In this document: piece after piece, positions 1 through 11,304 of the stretch
How the letters are laid out: each line of letters begins with the position of its first letter
Numbering within the stretch: the stretch's first letter is position 1
Assembly: GCF_000715075.1 (NCBI RefSeq)
Contig: NC_134084.1
Location: 104,264,411 to 104,328,410, forward strand
DNA: 64,000 nt
Reading direction: 5' to 3'
Source: Nicotiana tabacum
Taxonomy: Eukaryota; Streptophyta; Magnoliopsida; Solanales; Solanaceae
Notes under the pieces: model-generated
What the model was told of the DNA's origin: nothing
Database searches by the model: none
Seen by the model: only the letters and a program-made list of their open reading frames with translations
Translations under genes and position numbers: made by a program

Positions 1-618
1 TTTGTCAGAGTCTGAAAGTCATGTTGGGTTTGTATTTTCTTTCTATTTTTGAGTCTGTATTTCTTGGGAGTATGATAGCCTATTTTCAGAGTCTGTATTT
101 TGTCTTTGCATTAAAGTCTGTTAGTCTTTTGGAATTTGTTAGTATTGAGCCTTTGTAATCCAAAGCATTTGCTTTTATGAAAATTGAAAATCCCAAAATA
201 TTTTATTATTTACTTTCACACTTATCTCCCAGAACTACGCTCAATCTGATTCATGCGGGGTCATGATACGTAGGCAATCTCCATAGGATTCGACCATAAC
301 CAGAAGAGAGAAAAAAGGAAAAGAAAAAAAGAAAAAGAGAGGAAAAACAAAGAAAAAGAAAAGAAAAGAGAAGAAATAAGAAGAAAGAAACGATGGTGAT
401 GAGAGGATAAAGGAAAGAAAAGAAAGACAAAGAAAAGAAAAAGAAAGAAAGTTGCAAAATGGCCAAGCCGGGATGTCGCAAGGAGCCGAATAAATGCATG
501 ATAGAAACGGTTAACTGCTTAGGTGCATTCATTCCCCAAATGTGCGATTACGAAATTGTTAAAAACCTAACCGCTAACAATGTTGTTGTTGATGAATTGA
601 GTTCAGGCAGATGGTAAG
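1..618 (+). other. ORF1-gag spacer of element A with homopurine tract
   Basis: Non-coding; it aligns by eye with 19233-19980 of element B. It opens with an array of short GAGTCTGT-like units (1-150), followed by a copy of the GAACTACG..GATACGTAGGC motif (232-298) and a roughly 150-bp, almost pure G/A tract (299-450). The phenylalanine-rich frames on the opposite strand are only the complement of that tract. Gag coding probably begins near 676. Confidence 0.7.
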
Positions 619-675
619 TTGGTTGGCATTCTGGAAACTCACTCATACAACACCCGATCGAAAGACAGGCTGAAT

Positions 676-2821
676 ATGGCCAATCAGGAAACAGAAACAA
701 GTATTGTCGACCCATCGAAAGAAGTGGAAGAAATGGACGTTAATGCAATGAGGGAAGAAATGTATAAGCTGAAGCAACAGATTGCTGAAATGTATCAAGC
801 CTGGGCGAAGGGGCATCCACTGCCAGTCTATCCCGCTAACCCCGCTTATATCCCACCATTGGCTCAACCTCAGGAACCTCCCACTGTGAACTCATCTCCA
901 GCCTTTCCCCTCTACCAACAATGCCAAGGCACCACTTCTCATACATCGCAAGCTCCTCCACCCAAACAAGTCCCATACCCTCCTCCGCCAGTCACTCCTA
1001 TTTTTGTGGCACCTCCACCTGCTACCTTACACCGATCTTCCAGTGAACCTCTGTTCCAGACCCATGAAAACCAGTATTTATCCCCCTAAACCTACATTCA
1101 AAGTTCCAAAACCCTATCCTTACACCCCTCATATTGATCTCACGGCGGAAACCGAGAAGCCACCCAAAAATCCTGAGCATGAGGAGATGATCAGAAAGGT
1201 CAAAAGTTTAGAACAATTATTCTGAGACATGATGGGGTTAGGGGGCCAAGTAAGTGTGGCCTACAAAGATTTATGTATGTTCCTAGATGTTCAGTTACCA
1301 GCTGGGTTCAAGATGCCCAAGTTTGACCTATACGACGGGCACGGTGACCCAGTAGCACATTTAAGGGGATTTTGTAGCAAGATGAGAGGAGCAGGCGGAA
1401 TAGATGAATTGTTGATGGCGTATTTCAGCCAAAGTTTGAGTGGGTCAGCCCTAGAATGGTACACCAGACAAGATCATAGCAAGTGGTACACATGAGACGA
1501 TTTGGCCCAAGCCTTCGCCTGTCATTTTCAGTATAATCTCGAAATCATCCCAGACTGTCTGTCATTGACGAAGATCGAGAAGAAGCCCGGTGAGAGTTTC
1601 CGAGAATATGGGTTCCGTTGGAGAGAGAAAGCAGCAAGGGTTGACCCCCCGATGAAAGAAAGTGAGATGGTTGATTATTTCTTGCAGGCTTTGGAGCCCA
1701 CTTATTTTGGTCATTTGGTGTTAGCAGTGGGCAAGTCCTTTAATGAAGTTGTGAAAATGGGAGGCATGGTTGAGGAGGGACTCAAGTCCAATAAGATCAT
1801 GAGTTATTCAGCAATTAAAGCAACCACCCAGGCCATTCAAAACGGTATTGGGGGTGTACTCGAAAAGAAGAAGAAAGAGGATGTTGCAACGATCGAGTCG
1901 GCAGCTTGGGGTGGATCCAGGAACCTTCTATAGTTCTACAACTAGCCTCGACCCTATCCCCAAACCTACCCCCACACTCCATATAGCCCGCCACAACACT
2001 ACTACCCACCGCCAGATCCCCATTTTTCTGTCCATCACGCACAAATCTATACCCAACCTCCCGCTCACACACAATGGCATGCGCCAGCTCCACAAAATCC
2101 ATACCAAGCTCCACAAAATAACTATCCACCCCCAAAAGCCTACAAATATCCTCCTGGAACAGGTTTTCGACCCAATAAAGCCTTTAAGAATGAGAGGTTG
2201 CAGAAGCAGAAGACTTTTACTCCATTGGGAGAATCCTATACTAGTCTATTCCACAGGCTGAGACAGTTGGGCATGTTGAATCCGATCGAAGCCAAACTGC
2301 CGAATCCCCTTCCCAGAAATCTTGATCGCTCGATGAGTTGTGAGTATTGTTCAGGGGCCCTGGGCCATGACACAGAGAAATGTTGGAAACTGAAAATAGT
2401 TGTACAAGAGCTCATTGATACTCATCAGATCGAGGTTCAGGCCCCAGAAGCACCAAATATCAACCAGAATCCGCTGCCAGCTCACCATGAGACCCATATG
2501 ATTGAGTTGATACACAAGGGAGGGGAGGCTAAGAAACCCTCGCAGACGGTGATGATGATCCGCTCTAGTGAAACCAGTTCTAAGGAAAAGGTAACCAGTG
2601 GGAAATCAGTGGTCCAGTTGAAAGGGGTAGACAATAAGCCAGCTGTGGTAGCCGGGAAAGGGTCATCAAGCATTGTCACAGTGAAACCAAAGAAAGCTAA
2701 AGTGGTGGTACCAGGGGTTACAAGTAAACCTGTTGTGGTCATGAAGGGTGCTCGCACAGAGCTTGTTATTATAAAACCAGTAACTCAGCTTCCAGTGATC
2801 AACAGCAAGGTGGTCCCGTGA
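676..2821 (+). pseudogene. gag: gag of element A (broken)
   Basis: Capsid/nucleocapsid part of the gag-pro polyprotein, which would form the cytoplasmic particle. The N-terminus is acidic and then proline-rich. A capsid-like region follows (about 1229-1830, with FDLYDGHGDP, then SQSLSGSALEWY). A zinc knuckle lies at 2339-2383 with spacing C-x2-C-x5-H-x4-C, one residue longer than the usual CX2CX4HX4C. I start at the ATG at 676 because B has an equivalent ATG; an upstream TTG is also possible. Lesions: a 1-bp insertion near 1078, TGA at 1223, TGA at 1493 replacing a Trp codon (the same stop occurs in B), TAG at 1931 and 1942, and TGA at 2819 replacing Trp. A defective gag would leave the copy dependent on proteins from other elements. 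Confidence 0.85.
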
Positions 2822-4225
2822 AATTATGAACGAGTGATAGTAACTTACCAGGGGAAAGAAGTTAAAGAAGAAGTGTGTGAGACCCATGGTTTAACTCAAT
2901 CGGGGAGATGCTTTGCCTCCGAAGAGTTGAGGAAAGCTAAGACTTCAAAAGATAACCCAGTGTTGGTGAAGAAAGCCGTGACCAAGGAAGAAGCAGAGGA
3001 GTTCTTGAGAAAGATGAAAGTGCCAGATTATTCCATTGTGGAGCAATTGAGGAAAACACCGGCTCAGATTTCATTATTGTCGTTATTGATCCATTCTGAC
3101 GAGCACCGTCGGGCCTTGATGAAGATCTTGAACGAGGCTCACATCCCTGACAAAATCTCAATAAACCACTTGGAAAAGATAGCTAACAAGATATTTGAGG
3201 TGAACAGAGTCACGTTTTCTGATGATGAGCTACCCACGGAGGTCACTGAGCACAATAGAGCCCTTTAACTGACGGTGAAATGCGAAGATTCCGTGGTTAC
3301 TCGGGTACTGATTGACAATGGGTCTAGTGCGAATATTTGTCCTCTCTCCACTTTGAACAAGCTGAAAGTGGAAGATGAAAGAATTCACAAGAACAGTATT
3401 TGCGTTCGGGGATTCGACGGTGGAGGGAAAGATGCAGTTGGGAACATAGTGCTTGAGCTCACCATAGGGCCAGTTGAATTTACTATGGAGTTCCAGGTGC
3501 TCGATGTGGCTGTTTCATACAATCTGCTGTTGGGACGACCTTGGATTCATGCTGCCAAGGCAGTCCCGTCTACTCTGCATCAAATGGTCAAGTTTGAATG
3601 GGATCGACAGGAAATTGTTGTACACGGTGAAGATAATTTGTGTGTGCCCAACGGTGCCATTGTTCCGTTCATAGAGGTTGACGATGACAAGGGACCATGG
3701 GTTTATCAGGTTTTCGACACAGTATCGGTAGAGAAAATTCTAGAAGGAAAGTGCGTTCCAACTCCAAAGATGGCTGCGGCATCAGTTATGGTAGCTGTTG
3801 AAATGTTGAAAAATGGTTTCGTACCGGGCAAAGGTTTAGGTGCATCTCTGCAAGGTATTGTGCAGCCAGTTTCTCTTCCAAAGAATCTGAATACTTTTGG
3901 TCTGGGGTTCAAGCCTACCGTTGCAGACATGAGAAGAGCTAGAAAAATGAAACAGAAAGCATGGGCATTGCCAAAGCCAATCCCGCATCTGTCTAGGTCA
4001 TTCGTCAGGTCGGGTATCAGAAAGCAACTGTTGTCAAAGGTCCCTGGACCACTGATTGGTGCCGATGGAGACTTGGATAAGGGGTTCGAAAGGTTATTCA
4101 CCGAGGTCAACATGGTTCAGGCTGGGGAAGGTTCAAGCAAGGCAGATGTGCAATTTGTGGGACCACGTGCAAAAGTCAACAACTAGGAAGCTACTCCTCT
4201 TCCTATCCGGAGTGAGTCTTGGTAG
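2822..4225 (+). pseudogene. pro: protease plus G-patch-like region of element A (broken)
   Basis: C-terminal part of gag-pro. The aspartic protease has active-site context LIDNGSSANI at about 3308-3337; this is DNG, not the DTG/DSG usual for retroviral proteases. The dimer-fold strand with YNLLLGRPWIH follows near 3520. About 160 residues later comes NGFVPGKGLGASLQGI (about 3814-3861), then GLGF, which resembles a G-patch. Lesions: TAA at 3266 and TAG at 4184 (Trp codon in the relatives). The family end is the TGG-TAG at 4220-4225, whose last bases overlap the GTAG splice donor of the following intron. Confidence 0.85.
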
Positions 4226-4398
4226 TGGGTTTTGATTTTCTTTTAGTTGTCTGGATTATTCCAAGGTCTGTAATTCAGATATTATGTTCCGTCCAGTTGG
4301 ATGTGTTAAAACCCTTTTATCTTTATATTCAATGAAATGCAATTGTTCCTTTTCCTTCATTTCTTCTAATTTTATTTTTGTTTTCTTCTTTTGTACAG
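4222..4398 (+). other. Putative Ogre intron between pro and RT (element A)
   Basis: A 177-bp spacer with donor G|GTAGT at 4222 and acceptor TTTTGTACAG ending at 4398, preceded by a T-rich tract. Removing it joins TCT-TG to T-TCT-TTT and puts the RT frame in phase with gag-pro. Elements B and C have the same donor, acceptor and phase. Splicing of such an intron is established for Ogre elements; splicing of this copy is inferred. Confidence 0.8.
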
Positions 4399-7300
4399 TT
4401 CTTTTTATGCTGATATCAATGACATGATATGTATGAGGAATCTTCGGCCCAGTTTTAAAAGCCAATCTAACTCTGAAATAATAATAAAAGAAATTGAGTG
4501 CGATGACGAGTTGGAATTTGATGATGATGAGGCCTATGAAGAAATTAGTAAGGAACTAAGTCATTTTGAGGAAAAGCCCAAACCTAATTTGAACGATACA
4601 GAAACAGTTAATCTAGGGGACCAAGATAATGTCTGTGAAACTAAAGTAAGTGTCCATCTGGAACCACAACTCAGGGAGGAGATAATCAAAGCACTGTTCG
4701 AATTCAAAGATATTTTTGCATGGTCCTATGATGACATGCCGGGTCTAAGCACTGATTTAGTGGTTCACAAGTTGCCTATTGACCCGGCATTCCCTCCTGT
4801 CAAACAGAAGCTGAGAAAGTTCAAAACAGATATGAGTGTAAAGATCAAAGAAGAGGTCACCAAGCAGTTTGATGCGAAAGTTATTCGGGTCACGCGGTAT
4901 CCCACCTGGTTAGCCAATGTTGTGCCTGTGTCAAAGAAGGATGGCAAGACCAGGGTGTGGGTTGATTATCGGGATCTCAACAAAGCAAGTCCGAAAGATA
5001 ATTTTCCCCTGCCAAACATCCATATATTGATTGACAATTGTTCCAAACATGAGATTTGTTCTTTTGTGAATTGTTACGCGGGTTATCATCAGATCTTGAT
5101 GGACGAGGAAGATGCAGAAAAGACGACATTCATCACGCCGTAGGGAATGTACTGTTATCGGGTCATGCCATTCGATTTGAAAAATGCTGGGGCGACCTAC
5201 ATGAGGGCAATGACAACAATATTCCATGATATGATACACCGGGAAATTGAGGTATATATGGATGATCTGATCGTAAAGTCTAGAAAGCAGTCTGACCATG
5301 TCATGGATCTGAGGAAGTTCTTCCAAAGGCTTCAGAGGTACAATCTTAAGCTCAACCCGGCAAGGTGCGCTTTTTGGGGTGCCGTCTGGAAAGTTGTTAG
5401 GGTTCGTAGTCAGCCGCCAGGGTATTGAATTGGACCCATAGAAAATCAAGGCCATCCAGGAATTGCCACCTCCGAAGAACAAGACCAAGGTGATGAGTTT
5501 GTTGGGGAGATTGAATTATATCAGCAGGTTCATCGCTCAGCTCACGACAACTTGTGAGCCTATCTTCAAGCTGTTAAAGAAAGACGCTGCGGTCAAGTGG
5601 ACAGATGAATGTCAGGAGGCGTTTGATAAGATAAAGGGGTATTTGTCAAATCCACCCGTGTTGGTCCCGCCAGAACTAGGGCGACCTTTGATTCTATATT
5701 TGACGGTATTGGACAATTCATTCGGCTGTGTATTGGGTCAACATGATATCACTGGAAGGAAGGAGCAGGTCATCTATTATCTTAGCAAGAAATTCACGTC
5801 CTACGAGGTTAAGTATACTCACCTTGAAAGAACGTGTTGCGCCCTAACTTGGGTGGCACAGAAGTTGAAACATTATTTGTCATCTTATACTACTTACCTC
5901 ATATCTCGCTTGGATCCATTGAAGTATATCTTCCAGAAGCCTATGCCCACAGGAAGATTGCAAAGTGGCAGATCCTGCTCACAGAGTTTGACATTGTCTA
6001 TCTGACTCGAACTGCAATGAAAGTGCAGGCTTTGACGGACCATTTGGCCGAGAATCCGGTTGATGAAGATTACGAACCTTTGAAATCTTATTTCCCCGAT
6101 GAAGAGGTGATGCACATTGATGAGTTGGAGCAAGTTGAGAATCCGGGATGAAAACTTTTCTTTGATGGGCTGCAAACATGAAGGGCGTGAGGGTAGGAGC
6201 GGTACTTATTTCTGAAATAGGGCAACACTACCTTGTTACGGCTCAGCTTCATTTTTACTGTACCAACAACATGGCTGAGTACAAGGCATGCATTCTGGCT
6301 TTGAGGTTAGCTGTGGATATGGGTGTCCAGGAAGTCTTGTTCTTGGGTGACTCGAACCTTCTGGTGCACCAGATTCAGGGAGAATAGGAAATACGGGATT
6401 TGGAACTCATACCGTACAAACAATGTTTGCATGATCTTTGTCAGCGGTTTCAGTCGATAGAATTCAAGCATATCCCAAGGATCCATAATGAAGTCGCCGA
6501 TGCTTTGGCTACTTTGGCGTCAATGTTACATCGTCCAGATAAGGCTTATGTGGACCCTTTGCAGATTCAGGTCCGTGATCAGCATGCTTACTGTAATATG
6601 GTGGAAGTAGAGCTGGATGGGGAGCCATGGTTCCATGATATTAAAGAATACATCAGGATGGGGGTATATCCGGTACAGGCCACAGGTGATCTGAAAAGAA
6701 CAATTCGACGATTGGCGAGTGGATTTTTCTTCAGTGGAGGGGTATTGTACAAAAGAACTCCCGATCTGGGATAGTTAAGATGCATAGATGCTAGACAGGC
6801 CACAACTATCATGACTAAGGTACACTCCGTCGTTTGTGGACCGCATATGAGTAGGTACATTCTGGCAAAGAAGATTCTCCGAGCAGGTTATTATTGGCTC
6901 ATTATGGAGCGGGATTGCATCAGTTTTGTGCGCAAGTGTCATCAGTGTCAGGTGTACGGGGATTTGATTCATTCCCTACCATCTGAATTGCATACAATGT
7001 CGGCATCATGGCCCTTTGTCGCTTGGGGCATGGATGTCATTGGGCCAATCGAGCCAGCAACATCAAACGGACACAGATTTATTCTGGTAGCCATTGATTA
7101 TTTCACCAAGTGGGTTGAAGCGAAAACTTTCAAATCTGTGACCAAGAAAGCAGTGGTCAATTTTGTGAATTCAAATATCATCTGTCGGTTTGGGATTCCA
7201 AAGGTAATCATCACAGATAATGGTGCTAATCTCAACAGTCATCTGATGACGGAGACATGTCAGCAGTTTAAGATTATACATCGCAATTCCACCCCATATC

Positions 7301-7875
7301 GCCCTAAGGCGAATGGAGCAGTCAAGGCAGCCAACAAGAATATAAAGAAAATACTTCGAAAAATGGTGGAAGGTTCTAGGAAGTGGCACGAAAAGCTGTC
7401 GTTTGAATTGCTGGGTTATCACACTACTGTCCGTACTTCAATAGGAGCCACTCCTTATTTGTTGGTGTATGGCACGGAGGCAGTAATACCCGCAGAAATT
7501 GAAATCCCATCCCTTCGGATTGTCGCTGAGGCAGAAATTGATGACATTGAATGGGTCAAAACCCGCTTGGATCAATTAAGTCTGATTGATGAAAAGAGAT
7601 TAGCAGCAGTGTGTCACGGCCAATTGTACCAACAGAGAATGGTGAGAGCATATAACAAGAAGGTACGTCCACGTAAGTTCGAAGTGGGTCAGTTAGTATT
7701 GAGACGTACCTTGCCTCATCAGGTTGAAGCAAAAGGGAAGTTCGCCCTAAACTGGCAGGGGCCATTTGTTGTAACTAGAGTGTTGTCCAATGGCACGTTA
7801 TATTTGACAGATGTAGAAGGGAAATGTGTAGAAATGGCTATCAATTCCGATGCAATCAAAAAATACTATGTATGA
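4399..7875 (+). pseudogene. pol: pol of element A: RT, RNase H, archaeal RNase H, integrase (broken)
   Basis: Replicates and integrates the element. RT lies at about 4780-5430, with the catalytic motif YMDD near 5256 (YVDD in B and C). RNase H (about 5600-5930) and a second, archaeal-type RNase H (about 6140-6520, FFDG..TNNMAEY..LGDSNLLVHQ) follow. Integrase (about 6790-7875) has the HHCC finger ending CHQC and the core D and D (WGMDVIGP, TDNGANL). The third acidic residue is lost: the codon reads AAG (Lys, NGAVKAANKN near 7320) where B and C have Glu. Other lesions: TAG 5141, a 1-bp insertion near 5370, TAG 5440, 1-bp deletions near 5957 and 6166, TGA 6149, TAG 6385 and TAG 6772. The last 354 codons from 6811 are open. 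Confidence 0.9.
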
Positions 7876-8057
7876 TTTCTTCCTTTGATTGTACTTGTTT
7901 GTATTTGGCATATTTTAAAGATTGAAATGACGAAGCCATTTTGTTTTGCTATCTAAACACTTTATCCTTTTTTACCCCCTTTTGACCCTTATTTATTTTC
8001 TTTCATACCCCTCTTTCGGGATCAACAACACAATTCGGAAACGCAAGTGCGGAGGAT

Positions 8058-8250
8058 AAGTAAGTGAAAAGAAAAAGAAAGAATGAACAAGAAAGGAAAA
8101 GGGAAAAGAAAAATGAAAAGAGAGAAGAAAGATAAAGAAAAGAAAAGAAAAGAAAAGAGAAAAGCAAAAAGAAAAAAAAGGAGTAAAAGAAGAAAAAAAG
8201 AGAAGAACAACAGAAGAAAATGAGAGAAAGAAAAGAAAGAGAGAAAATAA
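8058..8250 (+). repeat. Homopurine (G/A) tract, element A 3' region
   Basis: About 190 bp of almost uninterrupted A and G on the + strand, directly before a copy of the dispersed motif. Element B has the same at 27365-27535. The long frames read from the other strand here are not genes. Confidence 0.85.
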
Positions 8251-8593
8251 AATCTACGACATGAACTACGTTCGACCTGATTCCTTTTAAGGATACGTAG
8301 GCAGCCTCACGGTTCGGTCTCATCGAAACAAAATCCAAAAGTCCCCAAGCAAGAAACTGGGGCAGAAGTCGTGGTTGCTGTGGGAAACCTGATTCCGAAA
8401 ATTGTAATTCTAACCCATTTGAATTGTTTTGAGCCTTTTATACCCTTTCTTCCTAGCCCTGTCCAAAAGCCCACATTACGGTCCAAAGAAAGACCTTCTG
8501 ATCAGTCTTTGAGAAATGCCAAGTCAAGCAGGTAAAAGGTAATTCATGTCGAGGGGAAACACTCTGGTTCAAGCAAGGAGGGAAATAAAATAA

Positions 8594-8850
8594 GAGAGTC
8601 TTATTGGTGAAAACCCTCACGGGCACTGTAAGGCGATGGGAGTTGAGAGAAATTAAAATGAGAGAGTCTTATTGGTGAAAACCCTCACGGGCACCGTAAG
8701 GCGATGGGAGTTGAGAGAAATTAAAATGAGAGAGTCTTATTGGTGAAAACCCTCACGGGCACCGTAAGGCAAAAGTGAGTTGAGAGATGAACGAATGAAA
8801 GAGGTTTGCTAGTGAAAACCTTTCAAGGCGCCGTAGGATGAACAAGGTCA
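8594..8850 (+). repeat. 67-bp tandem repeat, about 4 copies
   Basis: Three near-identical units start at about 8594, 8661 and 8728, with a diverged fourth from about 8797. Each contains GAGAGTCTTATTGGTGAAAA, then ACGGGCACCGTAAGGC. Related units occur in B (27885-28065) and, reverse-complemented, in C (53920-54030). Confidence 0.9.
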
Positions 8851-10104
8851 AGGTTTGGGTAAAGTAATCAGGTCATGGAAATTCTGGGGCAACGAAGTAC
8901 GACAACTGAAAGTTGATTGGTTGGACAGATTGGGCCGATTAATCCGAAATGCATGTCATGATCATTGGTACCAGCTATTCCAATCAGATAAGTTTCTTTT
9001 TCTTTTTCCTTTTGTAGCAATTATCTGGTTTTGGATTCTTCTTATCCTTAACCCGCAAAGTCATTGCATTTCATTTTCTTTTGGGTATTTATCTAAAGAT
9101 GTTTCAATGTCAGTCTTGTTCAAATCAAGTGAAAAGGATTTCAAAGCTCACTACCAACTTCCAAAATTGCAAAGCACGGAGTGGTCAAAGCATACTAAGG
9201 ATAACATGAGGTAAGAGAGGGGTACAAAGAATCACCGGAAGTTTCATCGGTGGAATGGATTGGTAATGTCATGGGAGATGCAAAGGTTCAGATAAAAAGG
9301 TCAGAGGTAAAACAACAACATGGGTATAGAACACTCGGTTCGTCAAAGGTCATGGGGTGTGAAAGTCAGTCTGAAAGTCAAAGCAGTTCAGGGCCAGTTC
9401 GGGGAAGCCAGTTAGAACAAAACAATGCAGCGGAAAGATCTTCAGCAAGAATGCCATCAGCTAACCACCATTTTTAAACTGACAAAATTTTTCTTTGATT
9501 AAAACAGGGTCAAGAAATTTCAATTTTTTCGGAGAAACCCTCCGTGGAGAAAGGCAGTCATCAAACTAGGTTTGATTTTTGATTTTCAGGACCCTCCTAG
9601 AAAATAGGACCTAGTTAAAAGTTCAAAAATAGCATGATCTAGAATAAATGTATCCCAAAGGAATATAAGTTGGTGTAGAAGTTTTCATGCTCGAGATAGG
9701 ATTCAATTAGGAGTTGTCAGGACCCTCCTGAATAACAAGACTTAGTTTAAGATTTCAATTAGATAACAACATTTAGCGTAAGTTCTGCTGTAGGGTAGTA
9801 TAATTCAGCCATGAAAGTTGTCACCCTTAAGATAAAATTTGACCTTTGATTTTCAGGACCCTCCTGGATAATGAGGAGTAGTTTAAAGATCCTCTTAGAT
9901 AACAAGATTTAGCAGAAGTCACACCTGTAGAAGATATAACTTAGATCTAAAATTGTCGTTTAGTTAAGAGTTGTCAGGACCCCCCCCCTGAATAATGGGA
10001 CCTAGCTTTTAAATTCTTAGTGATACTTGGTAATATGATTTAGTTTTACGCTCACATCTGTGCCCAGCCACCAAACCGGGGCAGAAAATTTTCTTTGTTT
10101 TGTC

Positions 10105-10870
10105 TATCTTGAAGTCAGAAGCCCACCTGGAGAGCAGGGAATACATTTCAAGTCAGCAGTCAGGAGCCCGCCTGGAGAACAAGGGAGTACCATTTAAGTT
10201 TAGCTTTCAAATTCTTTGTTTCGTCTAAGTTGAAATCAGGAGCCCGCCTGGAGAGCAGGGAATACTTCCAAATATAGCAGTCAGGGGCCCGCCTGGAGAG
10301 CAGGGAATACTTTCAAATGCAGCAGTCAGGAGCCCACCTGGAGAACAAGGGAGTACCATTTAAGTTTTGGCTTTCAAATTCTTTGCTTTGTTTATTTTGA
10401 AGTCAGGAGCCCGCCTGAAGAGCAGGGAATACGTTTCAAGTCAGCAGTCAGGAGCCCGTCTGGATAGCATGGGAACACATTCACGTTTTGAAGTCAGGAG
10501 CCCGCCTGAAGAGCAGGGAATACGTTTCAAGTCAGCAGTCAGGAGCCCGCCTGGATAGCATAGGAACACATTCACGTTTTGAAGTCAGGATCCCGCCTGG
10601 AGAGCAGGGAATACTTTTAAATGCAGCAGTCAGGAGCCCGCCTGGAGAACAAGGGAGTACCATTTAAGTTTTAGCTTTTAAATTCTTTGCTTTGTTTATT
10701 TTGAAGTCAGGAGCCCGCCTGAAGAGCAGGGAATAAGTTTCAAGTCAGCAGTCAGGAGCCCGCCTGGATAGCATGGGAATACATTCACGTTTTGAAGTCA
10801 GGAGCCCGCCTGGATAGCATAGGAATACATATCAAGTTCAGCAGTCAGGCACCCACCTGAAGAAGGGGAA
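10105..10870 (+). repeat. 15-unit CAGG..CCTG tandem array of element A
   Basis: About fifteen units of 40-50 bp, some separated by longer spacers, with core CAGGAGCCCGCCTGGAGAGC followed by AGGGAATAC. Every good unit has the inverted pair CAGG and CCTG separated by six bases. Two unit types alternate, one ending in GAGCAGGGAATAC and one in AACAAGGGAGTACC or ATAGCATGGGAACAC, suggesting higher-order duplication. No reading frame is conserved. Confidence 0.92.
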
Positions 10871-11290
10871 AACATCTCAGTTTACAATTCAAGGTGGCAA
10901 CAAACAGATGCTTCCGAGAGAACGGAGGACAACAAGGCAACAAGAAACACAAGAGCAAGTTTGAAGATATAGATAGTACTTTTGTAATCCATAGATCATA
11001 GTCTAGTCTAGATTTTTGTTTTATTTTTGACATGGTGTAATAAGGGGTTTAGTAAGCATTAGCGGCAGCAGCAGCAGCAGTGAAATCACAGCTCCATGGT
11101 AGTCCCAGCTACCAGACATTCCTGAACTACACTGATCTGATTCCTTTTTAGCCAAGGATATGTAGGCAACCTCAAAAGCAGGGTGCGGTCAACATTTTCA
11201 GAAAATGCTTCCCACAGAGTATTCAAACGGGCAAAAATTGCTCGTATCCGCTCACTTTATCTTTGCAAGAAAACTTTTCGTGTTTCCGCG

Positions 11291-11304
11291 CAAAGAGGGG
11301 CAGC
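11291..11304 (+). promoter_or_regulatory. Polypurine tract of element A
   Basis: CAAAGAGGGGCAGC directly precedes TGTGAGCACG, the LTR start. It would prime plus-strand DNA synthesis. The same tract, with small changes, precedes the LTRs at 30112 and, on the minus strand, at 51663. Confidence 0.85.

Larger units (their letters stand above)
7876..11304 (+). other. Non-coding 3' region of element A
   Basis: A 3.4-kb stretch between the pol stop and the LTR with no supportable gene. In order it holds: a homopurine tract, a dispersed-motif copy (8263-8320), three to four 67-bp repeats, several CAGGACCCTCCTG units (9588-9990), a 15-unit CAGG..CCTG array, a small GCA microsatellite (11062), a second motif copy (11124-11190) and the PPT hairpin. 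The same order occurs in B (27184-30111). C shares the main blocks, with its own version of the array. Confidence 0.8.

Noticed and set aside
251..532. Phe/Leu-rich minus-strand frames here and at 8003-8338, 19504-19844 and 27313-27633
   Set aside because: Complement of G/A homopurine tracts; composition alone produces open frames.
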